Shown: piece by piece, positions 44,801 to 54,939 of the stretch
Layout of the letters: the number at the start of each line of letters is the position of its first letter
Position numbering within the stretch: position 1 is the first letter of the stretch
Source: CAWGCA01 sp963820955
GTDB lineage: Bacteria > Pseudomonadota > Gammaproteobacteria > Chromatiales > Chromatiaceae
Assembly: GCA_963820955.1 (NCBI GenBank)
Contig: CAWGCA010000039.1
Coordinates: forward strand, 18,563-82,562
Length of the DNA stretch: 64,000 nucleotides
Reading direction: 5' to 3'
The notes under the pieces: generated by a model
The model's database searches: none
The model's input: only the letters and a program-made list of their open reading frames with translations
What the model was told of the DNA's origin: nothing
Program-made: the position numbers and the translations under genes

Positions 44801-47800
44801 ACTGACCACATCGATCAGGATCGAAAGCGGTAATCCGGATATCGCCGGCGACGATCAGTTGTACGGGGAAAACGGTGACGACTTTCTGATTGGCATGGGG
44901 GGCGATGATTTTCTTGACGGCGGCGACGGGGATGATCATCTATTCGGCGACCATGATCCGATTTCCGACATCCTGGTGGACGGATCTGCCCATGGCGATG
45001 ACAGCCTGAACGGCGGTGCCGGTTCGGATTGGCTGTACGGCAATCAGGGGGCGGATTATCTGGAGGGTGGAGAAGGTTTCGACTGGCTCTATGGGGGTGC
45101 AGGTTCGGACTATCTCCTGGGTGGAGCGGACAACGATGATCTGTTTGGCGAGACCGGTGACGACCGCTTGTATGGCGGTGACGGCAGCGACAACCTGACA
45201 GGTGGCGAAGGTGACGATCTGCTCTTCGGTGACGCGGGCGCAGACCAGTTGCAGGGTGGCGCCGGAGGCGACCGGTTGAACGGCGGCACCGGCTCCGACC
45301 AACTCTACGGAGAGTCGGGGGACGATCTGCTCTCCGGCGGGGAAGACGATGACAACCTGTCCGGCGGGGAGGGAGATGATTTGCTGCTGGGGGGTAAAGG
45401 CAGGGATCAGTTGTCGGGGGGAGAGGGCAACGATCTGTTTGTCTTTCATCCCGGTGACGGGATCGATCGGGTGGACGATCAGATCGGCGCAAACCGAATA
45501 GCCATCGACCTTGAAACCCTGGCGCAGATCCGGGTCACTCTGGTGGCGGGAACGGACGGCGCCAGGTATCTGGCGCTGGGCTATGGGGATTCGGATTGGG
45601 TGTTGATAAACGGTGGCTTTGAGGGGGCGGTGCAGCGGTATGAGTTGGGAGGAGATGTCCAGCTTACCGCCTCCGAGCTGATCCGGGAGAAGCTGGACCA
45701 ATCGATTACCTATCATCTGGACAACCCGGGTATGGCACTGGGAGGTCGCGAGGACGATACCCTGGTGGGAAGTGTCGGAAGCGATGTCCTGATCGGTCAA
45801 GGGGGCGATGACACCCTGGCCGGGTCGGTTGGGGATGACCGTTTGCTGGGAGGATCGGGAAACGACACTTATCTGATCGGATTAGGCACCGGCAGGGACA
45901 GGATCGAAGAAGAGCCGAGCGGTGCAAACACCCTGCGGCTTCTGCCAGGGACTAACGTTGACGACCTGGTCTTTCGACGTGAGGGGGATCACCTGCTGGT
46001 GCAGTTGAAACAGCATTGGGACGGTGTCTCCATCCACTCATTTTTCAATCAGGATCAGGTGTGGCAGATCAAGGATTCAGAAGGTGGAGAGAAGACGCTT
46101 GAAAAGACAGGTCTGCAACTCGAGCATTCGGTGAGCAGCCCGGCGGAGATCGAGGTGGTGTGGAACGATTATTTCGCCCGGGTTTCGAGTCATTTCGAAG
46201 CGCTTGTGAAGACCAACGGTTATCGGGAAACCGGGACAGAGGTATTCGAAAGAAGCTATACCCAGCAGAGTCCTCATCAGCGGGTCGAGTATGATTATCG
46301 CTTGACGCTGGCCTCGCTGGAGGTTGGGGTGGAGCAACCGGAGGCTGCCCGGGTACTCGGTGACGGCCAATCGCGACTGGTGGCGAGCCGGACCGGGACC
46401 GTGTCCGGTGATGAGTCCCGGCTGGACACGAATGGGGCCAGCTTTGTCGCAGCCAAAACCCCTGCCACCGGATATGTGAACCCGGCGGATGTTGGGTTGG
46501 CGGGTGCCGATCCGGATACCAATGGTGTATGGGTGGCGCAATATGGGGAAAACGAGACCTGGAACCCCTTGACCGGAACGTTGGAAAAAGAGCTCCAGGG
46601 CTACTGGGTATTTCCGCAAACGCCACCCGTACCCCGGCAGGTTGCAGTCACCCGGGATCATCGCTCTTTCCAATACGCTGCGGAGGCCAATCTCGCAATC
46701 ATGCATGCGGGTGCGGAGCATAACAGGATCACCTTAGCCAACGGCAGGCTCAATCTGGTCGATGGAGGGGAGGGCGATGACATCCTCGACGCCAGGGGAG
46801 AGTCCGGGAGAGAGGCCTATGAGGAGGGAGACTGGGTCTGGCTGCCACATCAGATGAGTGTACGAACGCATCAGGCGCCGGGCAGCCTGCTGTACGGAAA
46901 TGCCGGTGACGATATCCTGATCGGTGGCGCCTTCGAAGACGTACTGATCGGTGGCTCAGGCGATGATGATATGGCTGGCGGCGTGGGCAACGACAGCTAC
47001 CATATTCTGAGCCCCGACGGCTGGGACCGGGTATTCGATGACGGTTGGGCAGCCGGAGAGGACAATCAAGCCGATATCCTGATCCTGCCAGCGGGTATTC
47101 TATCAACCGACCTGTCGCTCCACTGGGGAGAGACATTGGCCGACAGTCTTCACCTGGGCAGTGACTGGTGGGGGCGTCTGAAGTCGGCCCATACGACGCT
47201 GAATCTTTCCTGGTCGGCTGATGCCGGCGTTTCCGTCATTCTCCCCCACTCGGAGCAGAAGGCTGGAACAGGGATCGACTTTGTACAGTTCGGCGATGGC
47301 ACCCGGATTGCGATCAGCGAGTTGATGGGTCAAGACGGCGCAGGCACCGGTGTCGATCCTCATCAAGGCGACAATGTCCTGACCGGCTTCGGGAGGTTGT
47401 TCGGCGGGGCGGGAGATGATCTGGTGACTGCAACCGGACCCTCGTTGGCCGGGATCGATGACGAGTCCTTGTTTCCTGGCTTCGATTCCTCCATCACACA
47501 GCGTATCGCCGGCGTGCTGGTCGGTGGGGAAGGCAGAGACCGCTTGGAGGGCAGTTCAGCCAACGATCTCCTGCTGGGGGGCAGGGTCGTCAGTGACTGG
47601 AATCTGGATTACGAACGGCTGTTGAGCGGATTATGGGATTCGGGTAATCGTTACCAAGGCGGCGCGGGTCAGGACGAGATCTGGTTGACTGCCGGGGACG
47701 ATGCCATCGAATTCGATCTGGGGGACGGGCGGGATATGATCACTGATCTGCTGCACGACCCGGTGTTCTTCTGGCGCCGGGACGGGCATGGGGAGAAGCT

Positions 47801-49469
47801 CGGGAGCGAGGCGCTGAATCGGGCATTGCCGGGCTGGCAGGACGTCGCTGCCAGGGAATCGGGGCACTGGCAACAACTCCTGTCCGGCAGCGACAGCCTG
47901 CACTTTGGAGCAGGAATCCAACCCGCCGACATTCGGGTGCAACGCGAGGACAGCATGCCCGAATGGTCGCCCGTCCACGGGCGGATGGAACCGAGATTCA
48001 GCGATCTGGTGTTCTGCCACGTCAACGGTCAGGACGAAGTCAGGTTCCGCAACTGGTTCAAGGCGGATGTGAATCAACTCGATCTCGTTACCTTTTTCGA
48101 TGGCACTCGTTGGGGCAGGGAGGGGATCGAACGGCTTGCTGCCGCCTCTTCCAATCGGCCCCCGGTGGTTACGGCGGCTTTGGCCCCCCAATCAGTCGAG
48201 GAAGGGGTGTTTTTCTCCTTCCAGCTGCCGCCGGAATTCTTTTCCGACCCGGACCAGGGCGACAAGCTGACTTACTCCGCCCGCTTTGCCGATGGATCCG
48301 AACTCCCTGACTGGCTGGCTTTCGATCCGCAGTCATCCGGTTTCAGCGGAACACCGACATTGGATGCCGCCGGCCAATACCATCTGACAGTCACCGCGAC
48401 CGATCGGGGCGGATTATCGATGGCATCGGTATTTGAACTGCGGGTGCAGGACAGCAACCCGCCTCTGACCGGTGGAGAGGGTCAGGATTTCCTCTACGGT
48501 AGCATCCATCCGGATGAAATCATCGGCGGTGGCGGCAACGATATACTCCAGGGGAACGCGGGGGATGATCTTCTTGAAGGGGGCTACGGCAGCGATCTGC
48601 TCCAGGGCGGGCCCGGTGACGACACCCTGCTGCTGTCATCCGACGGGGCATGGTCGAGCCGTTTTCTTGCCTACAACGCCGGCAGCCCGGGTCATCCAGG
48701 CACCGGGCAGACGCTACCGATTGCAGGTATGCAGAGCAGTCATGACGTGCTGGATGGAGGCGCGGGGGTGGATAGGGTACTGGGCACCGAACACGCCGAT
48801 GCGCTGTTTCTGGATGACCGCTTCAGTCCCTTTCCCCAGGGGCATGCCCCGCGTCTGACGGGCATAGAGGCGTTCCGCATGGGGGAAGGCAACGATATTG
48901 TCGATCTGACCAGTTCCCTTTTTCAACTCGGTCCGGTGGCGATCGAGGGTGGGGCGGGTGATGACGTGCTCTGGTCCAGCGCCGGGGATGATCGGCTGTT
49001 CGGAGGGCCGGGCGACGACCAGTTGTTTGGCGGCTGGGGTAGTGATCACCTGGTCGGCAACGCCGGAAACGATCTGCTGCAAGGCTGGGACGGTGACGAT
49101 CTCTATCTCTTTGGCCGAGGCGATGGTCAGGACAGGCTGGCCGAGCACGGGGGCAGCGACACGCTACGCTTTGGTTCGGAGATCAGCGCGGAACAGGTGT
49201 GGTTTCAACGCATGGAAGATGATCTCCTCGTCTCCCTGATCGGCAGCACAGACGGAATTACAATCGATGATTGGTATGGCGGCGATGCTCATCCGGTGGA
49301 GCGTTTCGAGGCCGGACCGGACCGGGTGCTGCTGGAAACCCAGGTGCAGCGACTGGTGGACGCCATGGCCGCGTTCGATCCGCCGGCTATGGGCGAATTG
49401 GACCTATCACCGCAACTGGAACAACCCCTGCTGCCGGTGATCACGGCAGCCTGGCAGCCCGCGGCCTGA
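41870..49469 (+). CDS. Giant RTX protein with lipase-like head
   Basis: From 42087 a 2460-residue frame is open; its natural start is at 41870 (MSKKFGDYASNAQLSQAAYA), linked through two one-base shifts near 41955 and 42003, since residues such as YQITHQQPNTAEGFSATVFQ are coded upstream of 42087. The head has an alpha/beta-hydrolase nucleophile motif (FTVTGHSLGGHLAMIMQRL) as in class-3 lipases. Dozens of RTX nonapeptides (GGAGDDWLFGG type) occupy about residues 450-600, 700-1150, 1210-1260 and 2130-2350, and a cadherin-like/putative-Ig domain lies near 2020-2120. It should be secreted by a type I system and fold on binding calcium; no exporter genes adjoin it. Confidence 0.85.
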
Positions 49470-49754
49470 AATCCATCGGTCCGGCCTGCGGTGGTCCACC
49501 AAATCTTTTTGCGTGCCTGGACAGAGGATGCCCAGGCACTCGTTCAGCAGGATTCAACCAAGACCCGGTCCCCGGCAGGAATTGGCAATAACAAGCCGGC
49601 CCAGAATGGCTGCAGAGACGGGATATTTGGATAAACGATGACGGTTTGCAGCCGGCCGAGAGTGGTTTTCAGGCGACTGCGCCAATCCTCGACCCTACCA
49701 CCTGTGCTATGCTGTTACTTTAATCTGCGGCAACTGTATTTCAAGTTAGAACAG

Positions 49755-50192
49755 ATGGTTATTCGAACCAAAATCCACACCTTCGCCGGACTTTCACTTG
49801 GTCTGCTAGTCCTGGCTGCCGGTTGTTCCAGTAGCGCCAAACGCCCGGTGCTCTATCCCAACAGCCACCTGCAGCAGGTCGGTCAAACCCAGGCGCAACG
49901 GGATACCAATGAGTGCATGGCGCTCGCGGACAACTACGGTGTGAGTCGTACCAAAGACGGTGAAGTTGCCACCAAAACCACCTCTGGCGCGTTGATAGGC
50001 GGTGTTGGCGCGGGTGCGTGGGGAATTGTGCGCGGCGACGCCGTCGAGAGCGCCCTGGCTGGTGTGTTGGCCGGTGGTGCCACCGGAGCTGTGAAGGGGG
50101 GCGTCGATTCGACCCGTATCAGCCCGACTTTCCAGAGTTTCGTGCAGCGTTGTCTCAAGGAACGTGGCTACGATGTGATCGGCTGGGAATAG
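49755..50192 (+). CDS. Glycine-zipper lipoprotein
   Basis: ATG at 49755 gives a 145-residue protein with a lipoprotein signal (LSLGLLVLAAGCSSS, lipobox LAAGC). The middle has a glycine-zipper stretch (GALIGGVGAGAWGIVRG and AGVLAGGATGAVKGGVD) that can pack membrane helices, followed by a C-terminal FVQRCLKERGYDVIGWE. Such proteins sit in the outer membrane or its periplasmic face. No partner is indicated by neighbours. An earlier in-frame start at 49638 would bury the signal peptide and is rejected. Confidence 0.75.
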   Translation: MVIRTKIHTFAGLSLGLLVLAAGCSSSAKRPVLYPNSHLQQVGQTQAQRDTNECMALADNYGVSRTKDGEVATKTTSGALIGGVGAGAWGIVRGDAVESALAGVLAGGATGAVKGGVDSTRISPTFQSFVQRCLKERGYDVIGWE

Positions 50193-50234
50193 CGTCGATA
50201 TGGCGAGGTGTGGAGGCCCACGAACTATCCCTTA

Positions 50235-50454
50235 TCAGTGCTGTCCCATTAACCTCCAACCGTCATGCCGGACTTGATCCGGCATCCAGTGAACGCATTG
50301 AAAAACCTGGATTCCGGACAAGTGCTTCGCACTTTCCGGAATGACGAACATCAGTGTTCAAATTCATGTCTATGCCGCAACTAATCACTATGAAAGAGCT
50401 GTCGTATCAATGCGTTCCAGTTATATGTAACGCAACTTAATGGGACAGCACTGA
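50235..50454. mobile_element. MITE with 18-bp inverted repeats and target duplication
   Basis: TCAGTGCTGTCCCATTAA at 50235-50252 and its exact reverse complement at 50437-50454 bound a 220-bp element without coding potential. ATCCCTTAT flanks it on both sides (50227-50235 and 50454-50462), a 7-9 bp target duplication overlapping the ends by one base. The inside carries a REP-like double stem. The length of the duplication suggests mobilisation by an IS1595-like transposase, which is inference. Confidence 0.8.
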
Positions 50455-50495
50455 TCCCTTATTACTCTTTCAATGACATTCAATCTCTGGGTGGG

Positions 50496-51497
50496 TTACT
50501 TCATCTCGTCCGTGGAAATCCCCAGAAGTCCGGTGAGTGGACTGATCACAGCGCTTCCCCCGCGATTGATCACATGGGTATAAATCTGTGTCGTCCTGAC
50601 ATCCTTGTGGCCGAGCTGTTCCTGCACCGTGCGGATATCGGACCCGGATTCCAACAGATGGGTTGCGAAGGAGTGGCGCAGCGTATGGCAACTCGCCGGC
50701 TTGTGTATTTCTGACTTTCGTACCGCCAGCTTTATCGCTTTCTGTATGCTGCTTTCATCGATATGATGCCTGCGCTCGAAACCCGAGCGTGGATCGATGC
50801 TCCGCCTCGAAGCAGGGAAGACATACTGCCAGGCCCACTGGCTGGGTGCGTTCGGATACTTTCGCGCGAGGGCATGTGGCAGGTACACCGCGCCAAAACC
50901 ATCCGCAAGGTCCTTCTCGTGGATGTTACGCACTGCCTCCAGTTGCCGCCGCAGCACCGGGATCAACTCGTCTGGCAGGGTCACCACCCGGTCTTTGTCC
51001 CCTTTACCGCTGCGCACGAGGATTGCCCGGTGATCGAAGTCTATATCCTTCACCCGTAGGCGCACACACTCCATCAGTCGTAATCCTGAGCCGTACATCA
51101 GACAGGCCGCCAACCAGTGCGCACCGTTTAGATTCCGCAGCAGACGCTTTACTTCCTGCCGGGAAAGCACCACCGGCAGGCGTTGCGGTCGCTTCGCCCT
51201 GACCACACCTTCGATCTCCCCGAGCGGTCGATTCAGAACCCTCTTATACAAAAACACCAGTGCGTTGAGTGCCTGGTTCTGGGTGCTGGCGGCGACTTTC
51301 CGCTGCACGGCCAGGTAGGTCAGAAACCTTCCCACCTCCAACTCACCCATGTCGCGTGGGTGTCTCTTACCATTGAACAGAATAAATCGCTTGATCCAGT
51401 CGACGTACGTCTCTTCGGTTCGGACACTGTAATGGCGCACCCGAATGGCGTGACGGATTTCCTTAAGAAACGGTGAACGATATTGCGCAGTCATCAT
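50496..51497 (-). CDS. intI: Integron integrase (tyrosine recombinase)
   Basis: The 333-residue protein is a tyrosine recombinase with an N-terminal SAM-like core-binding domain (SVRTEETYVDWIKRFILFNG) and the catalytic set: Arg in YGSGLRLMECVRLRVKDID near residue 145, His-Arg in CHTLRHSFATHLLESG and Tyr in TTQIYTHVINRG near residue 310. Between them lies the extra patch found only in integron integrases (LPHALARKYPNAPSQWAWQY, near residues 208-230). It recombines attC with attI. The gene points away from the cassette array at its right, as expected. It appears intact. Confidence 0.95.
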   Translation of the reverse strand: MMTAQYRSPFLKEIRHAIRVRHYSVRTEETYVDWIKRFILFNGKRHPRDMGELEVGRFLTYLAVQRKVAASTQNQALNALVFLYKRVLNRPLGEIEGVVRAKRPQRLPVVLSRQEVKRLLRNLNGAHWLAACLMYGSGLRLMECVRLRVKDIDFDHRAILVRSGKGDKDRVVTLPDELIPVLRRQLEAVRNIHEKDLADGFGAVYLPHALARKYPNAPSQWAWQYVFPASRRSIDPRSGFERRHHIDESSIQKAIKLAVRKSEIHKPASCHTLRHSFATHLLESGSDIRTVQEQLGHKDVRTTQIYTHVINRGGSAVISPLTGLLGISTDEMK

Positions 51498-51764
51498 GGG
51501 CCTCCCTGCATATGCTGACTTGATTTACATTATTACATTCAGATGTCTCAGACAACCGGGATAAAGTGGAAATTATCCCTATTTTCTTTTATAAAGAATC
51601 CTATACGACGTAGTCGATTATTCCTGCGAAATACTATACCGGATTGATTGGTTATCACTTTTTCAGCAGAAGGAACTGCGTGATGCAGAAAAACGGGAGA
51701 AAGGTTTACGTGGATAGGACGATACATTCCGTTTTAAAACAAGGAACCTTTCCGTCCACACAAT

Positions 51765-51771
51765 GTTAGGT
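51765..51771 (+). other. attI core site
   Basis: GTTAGGT matches the GTTRRRY core at which the integrase joins the first cassette. It lies 268 bases from the intI start and 15 bases before the first cassette's start codon. The first cassette's R'' box (ATCTAAC) is its complement with one mismatch. The rest of 51498-51764 should hold the integrase and cassette promoters; I see no clear LexA box. Confidence 0.7.
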
Positions 51772-51785
51772 TTCTGAGGGACAGT

Positions 51786-52259
51786 ATGAATCACCACACA
51801 ACAACTAGAATCCCAGTAAATGATGAATATGCCGCTCTTGTTGGAAAAGCTGTATATGTATTCGCCTATTATGAATGGACTATCATTTGGATTATTGAAT
51901 TTCTAGAATCTGGATTTGTACGAGAATATAGCCGTGAAAGGACAATGACCTCGGGAAGTGTAAAAAACAGATTTAAAAAAACAATCGATAGCCTACACAC
52001 CATTCCGAACGGTGTTACCGAAAATGAACTAAGAGAGTGCCTAAATAATTTTTCTGACTTAATTGTCAAAAGAAACGCATTAATTCATGCTCACCCCGTC
52101 ACTGACAGTGATGGATCTCAAATCCTGTCTTATCAAACTCAACCATCAAAACCACTACCAGATATGAAATGGCCGAGCTCCGAGGTTAAGAAAATAATTG
52201 CTGAAATAGATAAAATAGGGTGTGAAGCTAGTTCAATCTTGGAGAAGCTAAGAAAATGA
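51786..52259 (+). CDS. Integron cassette 1: hypothetical protein
   Basis: The 157-residue product has no domain I recognise. The N-terminal YVFAYYEWTIIWIIEFLESG may form a hydrophobic helix, and the middle RKTIDSL-like helix and VKRNALIHAHPV (an R-N-x-L-x-H pattern) suggests a helical bundle of the HEPN / Apea kind. The gene is AT-rich relative to the core genome, typical of cassettes, and is the first gene after attI, thus best placed for expression from a promoter in the integrase region. Function is unknown. Confidence 0.7.
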   Translation: MNHHTTTRIPVNDEYAALVGKAVYVFAYYEWTIIWIIEFLESGFVREYSRERTMTSGSVKNRFKKTIDSLHTIPNGVTENELRECLNNFSDLIVKRNALIHAHPVTDSDGSQILSYQTQPSKPLPDMKWPSSEVKKIIAEIDKIGCEASSILEKLRK

Positions 52260-52260
52260 A

Positions 52261-52333
52261 ATCTAACAAGACGCTTGCAGCCGGACGCTAAGGTCGCAGG
52301 CTCCCTCCGCGCCGCTGAAGCGCGGCGTTATAC
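52261..52333 (+). other. attC site 1
   Basis: R'' ATCTAAC (52261-52267) and R' GTTATAC (52327-52333) bound 73 bp of imperfect dyad symmetry (CCGCGCCGC...GCGGCG-rich), the recombination site closing cassette 1. Confidence 0.85.
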
Positions 52334-52360
52334 GTACAAGGGAAAGGATAGGAGACTACC

Positions 52361-52921
52361 ATGGGTATACTAGACACCTTCAAAGCACTAGCAGATTGGG
52401 TTCTTCTTGTTCCAAAATTGGTCAAGCTCAACGCCGATCAGCGGCAAGAGGTACGTGATGTTGTTGGCGGTATCTCTGACGAATTGACACGCGGATTGGA
52501 TCTCGTAGCTCAAAGAATCGAAGGGGCAAGACGCATTGCGTTATCAAAAGAAAAGGGCGCGAAGAAAGAGCTTGTTATTTATCTCGACGAAAACGTCGGC
52601 AAACTGTTTGAAGCCTTCAGTGAATTCAAGATCTGCCGCGGCCTTCGCGAGAAACGTGATCACTTCAAGCAAGTCTTCCATCCCGCTAAGGCAGCTGTCC
52701 GTCGCGAAAACATCGACAAAGTTACGCAATTGCTATATGAATTGGAAAGCGATGAACGGATGATAATTGATGAAGTTGGTCCTTTGCTCAACGGGCTTCG
52801 TACGTCGGCAAGCAAGTCAAAGAAGAAGTTCCTGATCGATTCAGACGAAGCGTTAAAGACATTGGAGCTCCGCAAACGGCGTCTCAAGAAGATCGCGCGA
52901 TCCGTACATGATTCTCTATAA
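52361..52921 (+). CDS. Integron cassette 2: hypothetical helical protein
   Basis: The 186-residue protein is almost wholly alpha-helical and charged, with MGILDTFKALADWVLLVPKL at the start and long Lys/Glu-rich stretches (KKELVIYLDENVGKLFEAFS, LKTLELRKRRLKKIARSVHD). No membrane segment or enzyme motif is visible. ATG at 52361 has an AGGAGACT ribosome-binding site nearby. It lies between attC sites 1 and 2, so is mobile as a unit. Function is unknown. Confidence 0.7.
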   Translation: MGILDTFKALADWVLLVPKLVKLNADQRQEVRDVVGGISDELTRGLDLVAQRIEGARRIALSKEKGAKKELVIYLDENVGKLFEAFSEFKICRGLREKRDHFKQVFHPAKAAVRRENIDKVTQLLYELESDERMIIDEVGPLLNGLRTSASKSKKKFLIDSDEALKTLELRKRRLKKIARSVHDSL

Positions 52922-52924
52922 AAC

Positions 52925-53000
52925 GTATAACAAGGCAAATTGACTCGGACAGGTTTCGTCGCTGCGCGCCGTAACCTGCCGGTTATTTGCGGCGTTATGT
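52925..53000 (+). other. attC site 2
   Basis: R'' GTATAAC (52925-52931) is the exact reverse complement of the R' at the cassette's left border (GTTATAC). The site ends with R' GTTATGT (52994-53000) and contains the paired arms GACAGGTT...AACCTGCC. Confidence 0.88.
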
Positions 53001-53081
53001 CTAAAAGGCAGACGTTACGAAGATGATTGAAGATACGATGGAGATAACACTTTCAATTACAGAGATTGGTCATATGATTCG

Positions 53082-54269
53082 ATGAGAACGGTTATAAAAT
53101 ACAGGGTCTCAAATTTATTCTCAGTTCATGGAATGAGTCGCTGGGCAAAAACAACTCTTGCTTGCATCTTCTCCATGCTCGCTATAGAGGAGGTTGTGCT
53201 TGCTAGCGATTATTATGGATCCTTTAAGGGCGACCTAATCATAAAAGCATTAGATGATGGCCGACGATTGAAATTGATCCAGCCGTTCGCGTTTGAGGAT
53301 GCAGTTGGTAAATTGTGGGGAGTGCCTGCAAATGTAGTAGTGGACGGCGCTTCGATACCTCAGGGTTTTTGGAGCATCACAGGCGGCCCATTTTCTGGAA
53401 AATATAGAGAGGCAAGCGTAATTCACGATCATTATTGCGTCGAAAAGACCGATACGTGGGAAAACGTACATTTGGTATTTTACAATGGCATGAGGGCCAA
53501 TGGCGTAAGTCCCATAAAAGCAAAGTTAATGTATGGCGCAGTTTATAACTTTGGCCCTAGATGGATAGGGGCGGATTTGGAAAATAAGAATAAAATGATA
53601 AGCGGTAGTCCAATACTTCTTGACGATGCCAAAGAAGCGATCATCAAGTATATTTCAGAGAATGATCCGACTATTTCAGAGATTCACGAAATTTCCAAGC
53701 AATTGGCGGAGATCGAAAATATTGAACAACTTGAAAACCTCCTGTACGAACATGCTAGCTGTACGCCAATTCTAACCAACAGCGGCGCAGACAATGCAGC
53801 TGTGTCAGAAGATGTTAAACGAACAATCATTTTGTGCGGTCTGAGTGAAACGTCAAAAAAATACGCAGCAATTAAGAATCTTAGAACACTAGTCTCTAAA
53901 CTTAAGGAACTATTGCAAACGCAGCGTTATTTTCTACTTCCGGCAATTGACGAATACGTAGACTCACCAAATTCTGAACGGTGGGAAGAGATTGCTGAGT
54001 GGTCACGCAATGTTTATGGGTTGGTGAAGCTCGGTATTCGTTCAGCGCTTGATGTTAACGATCCAGTTTTGCAGTCGATGAGCCCTGCAGCAGACGATGT
54101 TTTTGGTATCTTAATGCAGCGTGCGGCAATGCTTTCGCCAATACTGGATGGGCCTGCAAAATCAAAAGAAGAAATGGCATCTTGGGTTTCGGATTACAGA
54201 ATTCTTGTCGCAAAGCTTGAGTCAAAACTTGTCGAGATGGAAAACCGACTAGTTGAATTAGAACTATGA
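53082..54269 (+). CDS. Integron cassette 3: exported DUF1353-family protein
   Basis: The 395-residue protein starts with a hydrophobic signal-like segment (TTLACIFSMLAIEEVVLAS). Residues ~45-165 match the DUF1353 pattern seen in phage and plasmid proteins: VVVDGASIPQGFWSITGGPF, YREASVIHDHYCVEKTDTWE and FYNGMRANGVSPIKAKLMYG, with conserved His/Asp/Cys residues that suggest a catalytic or metal site. The C-terminal 230 residues are helical and unassigned. ATG at 53082 is used; ATG at 53133 (MSRWAKTTL) would give a more usual signal peptide. Function is unknown. Confidence 0.75.
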   Translation: MRTVIKYRVSNLFSVHGMSRWAKTTLACIFSMLAIEEVVLASDYYGSFKGDLIIKALDDGRRLKLIQPFAFEDAVGKLWGVPANVVVDGASIPQGFWSITGGPFSGKYREASVIHDHYCVEKTDTWENVHLVFYNGMRANGVSPIKAKLMYGAVYNFGPRWIGADLENKNKMISGSPILLDDAKEAIIKYISENDPTISEIHEISKQLAEIENIEQLENLLYEHASCTPILTNSGADNAAVSEDVKRTIILCGLSETSKKYAAIKNLRTLVSKLKELLQTQRYFLLPAIDEYVDSPNSERWEEIAEWSRNVYGLVKLGIRSALDVNDPVLQSMSPAADDVFGILMQRAAMLSPILDGPAKSKEEMASWVSDYRILVAKLESKLVEMENRLVELEL

Positions 54270-54354
54270 CATAACAATGGGCTCCAAGGGACATCAAAAA
54301 GCTGCGTTCGTTCCTCACTTCACTTTTTGCTGCCCCTGAGCCCAGACGTTATGC
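54269..54354 (+). other. attC site 3
   Basis: R'' ACATAAC (54269-54275) is the exact reverse complement of the R' GTTATGT at 52994. The site ends with R' GTTATGC (54348-54354). Inner arms GGGCTC...GAGCCC pair. Confidence 0.88.
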
Positions 54355-54357
54355 GGC

Positions 54358-54831
54358 ATGATAAATAATTCAGACATGTGCAAAGTCGTGGTTCGAGTGA
54401 CCGCAGATGACGGATCGGTGAACATTGAAACACCTTGGGCGACTAAAGTGGGCGAAGACTTGTATCGAATAGAAAACTCTCCATTTTACGCCTATTCAAT
54501 GTCATGGCTTGATATTGTATACGCCCCATATTCCGAGGAGGAGGAAAGACCAACTTTTCAAAAGGTAGTAGAAAAGTCGGGTCATCGTACTGTTCGAATA
54601 AGTTTCGATCCTGCCGTAAAGGATGGTAACGAATCAATGCTAAAGCTTAAGGGATTGGTTCAAATGGGCTGCAGCTATGAAGGCGCCAATTCGTCCTACA
54701 TATGCGTTGATATTCCGCCGGAAATTGAATTCGAAGCAATAAGCGAATATCTAAAAAAGGAGAATCTAAATTTTGAGTTTGCGGACCCAACTTACGAGGA
54801 ATTATTCCCCGATGATGACAATGCCGCATAA
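54358..54831 (+). CDS. Integron cassette 4: DUF4265-like protein
   Basis: The 157-residue protein has the features of DUF4265: NIETPWATKVGEDLYRIENS near residue 23, YSMSWLDIVYAPYSEEEERP near residue 43, and a beta-alpha-beta half with TVRISFDPAVKDGNESM. The ATG lies only 4 bases after R' of the previous attC site, so no long leader exists and translation may depend on upstream coupling. The gene ends inside the start of its own attC site. The family has no established function. Confidence 0.75.
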   Translation: MINNSDMCKVVVRVTADDGSVNIETPWATKVGEDLYRIENSPFYAYSMSWLDIVYAPYSEEEERPTFQKVVEKSGHRTVRISFDPAVKDGNESMLKLKGLVQMGCSYEGANSSYICVDIPPEIEFEAISEYLKKENLNFEFADPTYEELFPDDDNAA

Positions 54832-54922
54832 CAATTCATTCCAGCGGATGTTTGACAGCGACCTCCTTTCGCTACCGCTTCAGTCGTCCGCTGTCAAACT
54901 CCGCTGAATTCTAACGTTATGC
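54826..54922 (+). other. attC site 4
   Basis: R'' GCATAAC (54826-54832) complements the R' at 54348 exactly. R' GTTATGC (54916-54922) closes the site. The long arms AGCGGATGTTTGACAGCG / CGTCCGCTGTCAAACTCC-GCT pair over about 20 bases. Confidence 0.88.
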
Positions 54923-54939
54923 ATTAAGGTCGTGTTGAT

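Noticed and set aside
50496..51497. Phage- or ICE-type integrase that could belong to the att relics on the left
   Set aside because: It has the extra patch specific to integron integrases and adjoins a GTTAGGT attI and an attC array; it would not act on tRNA-type att sites.
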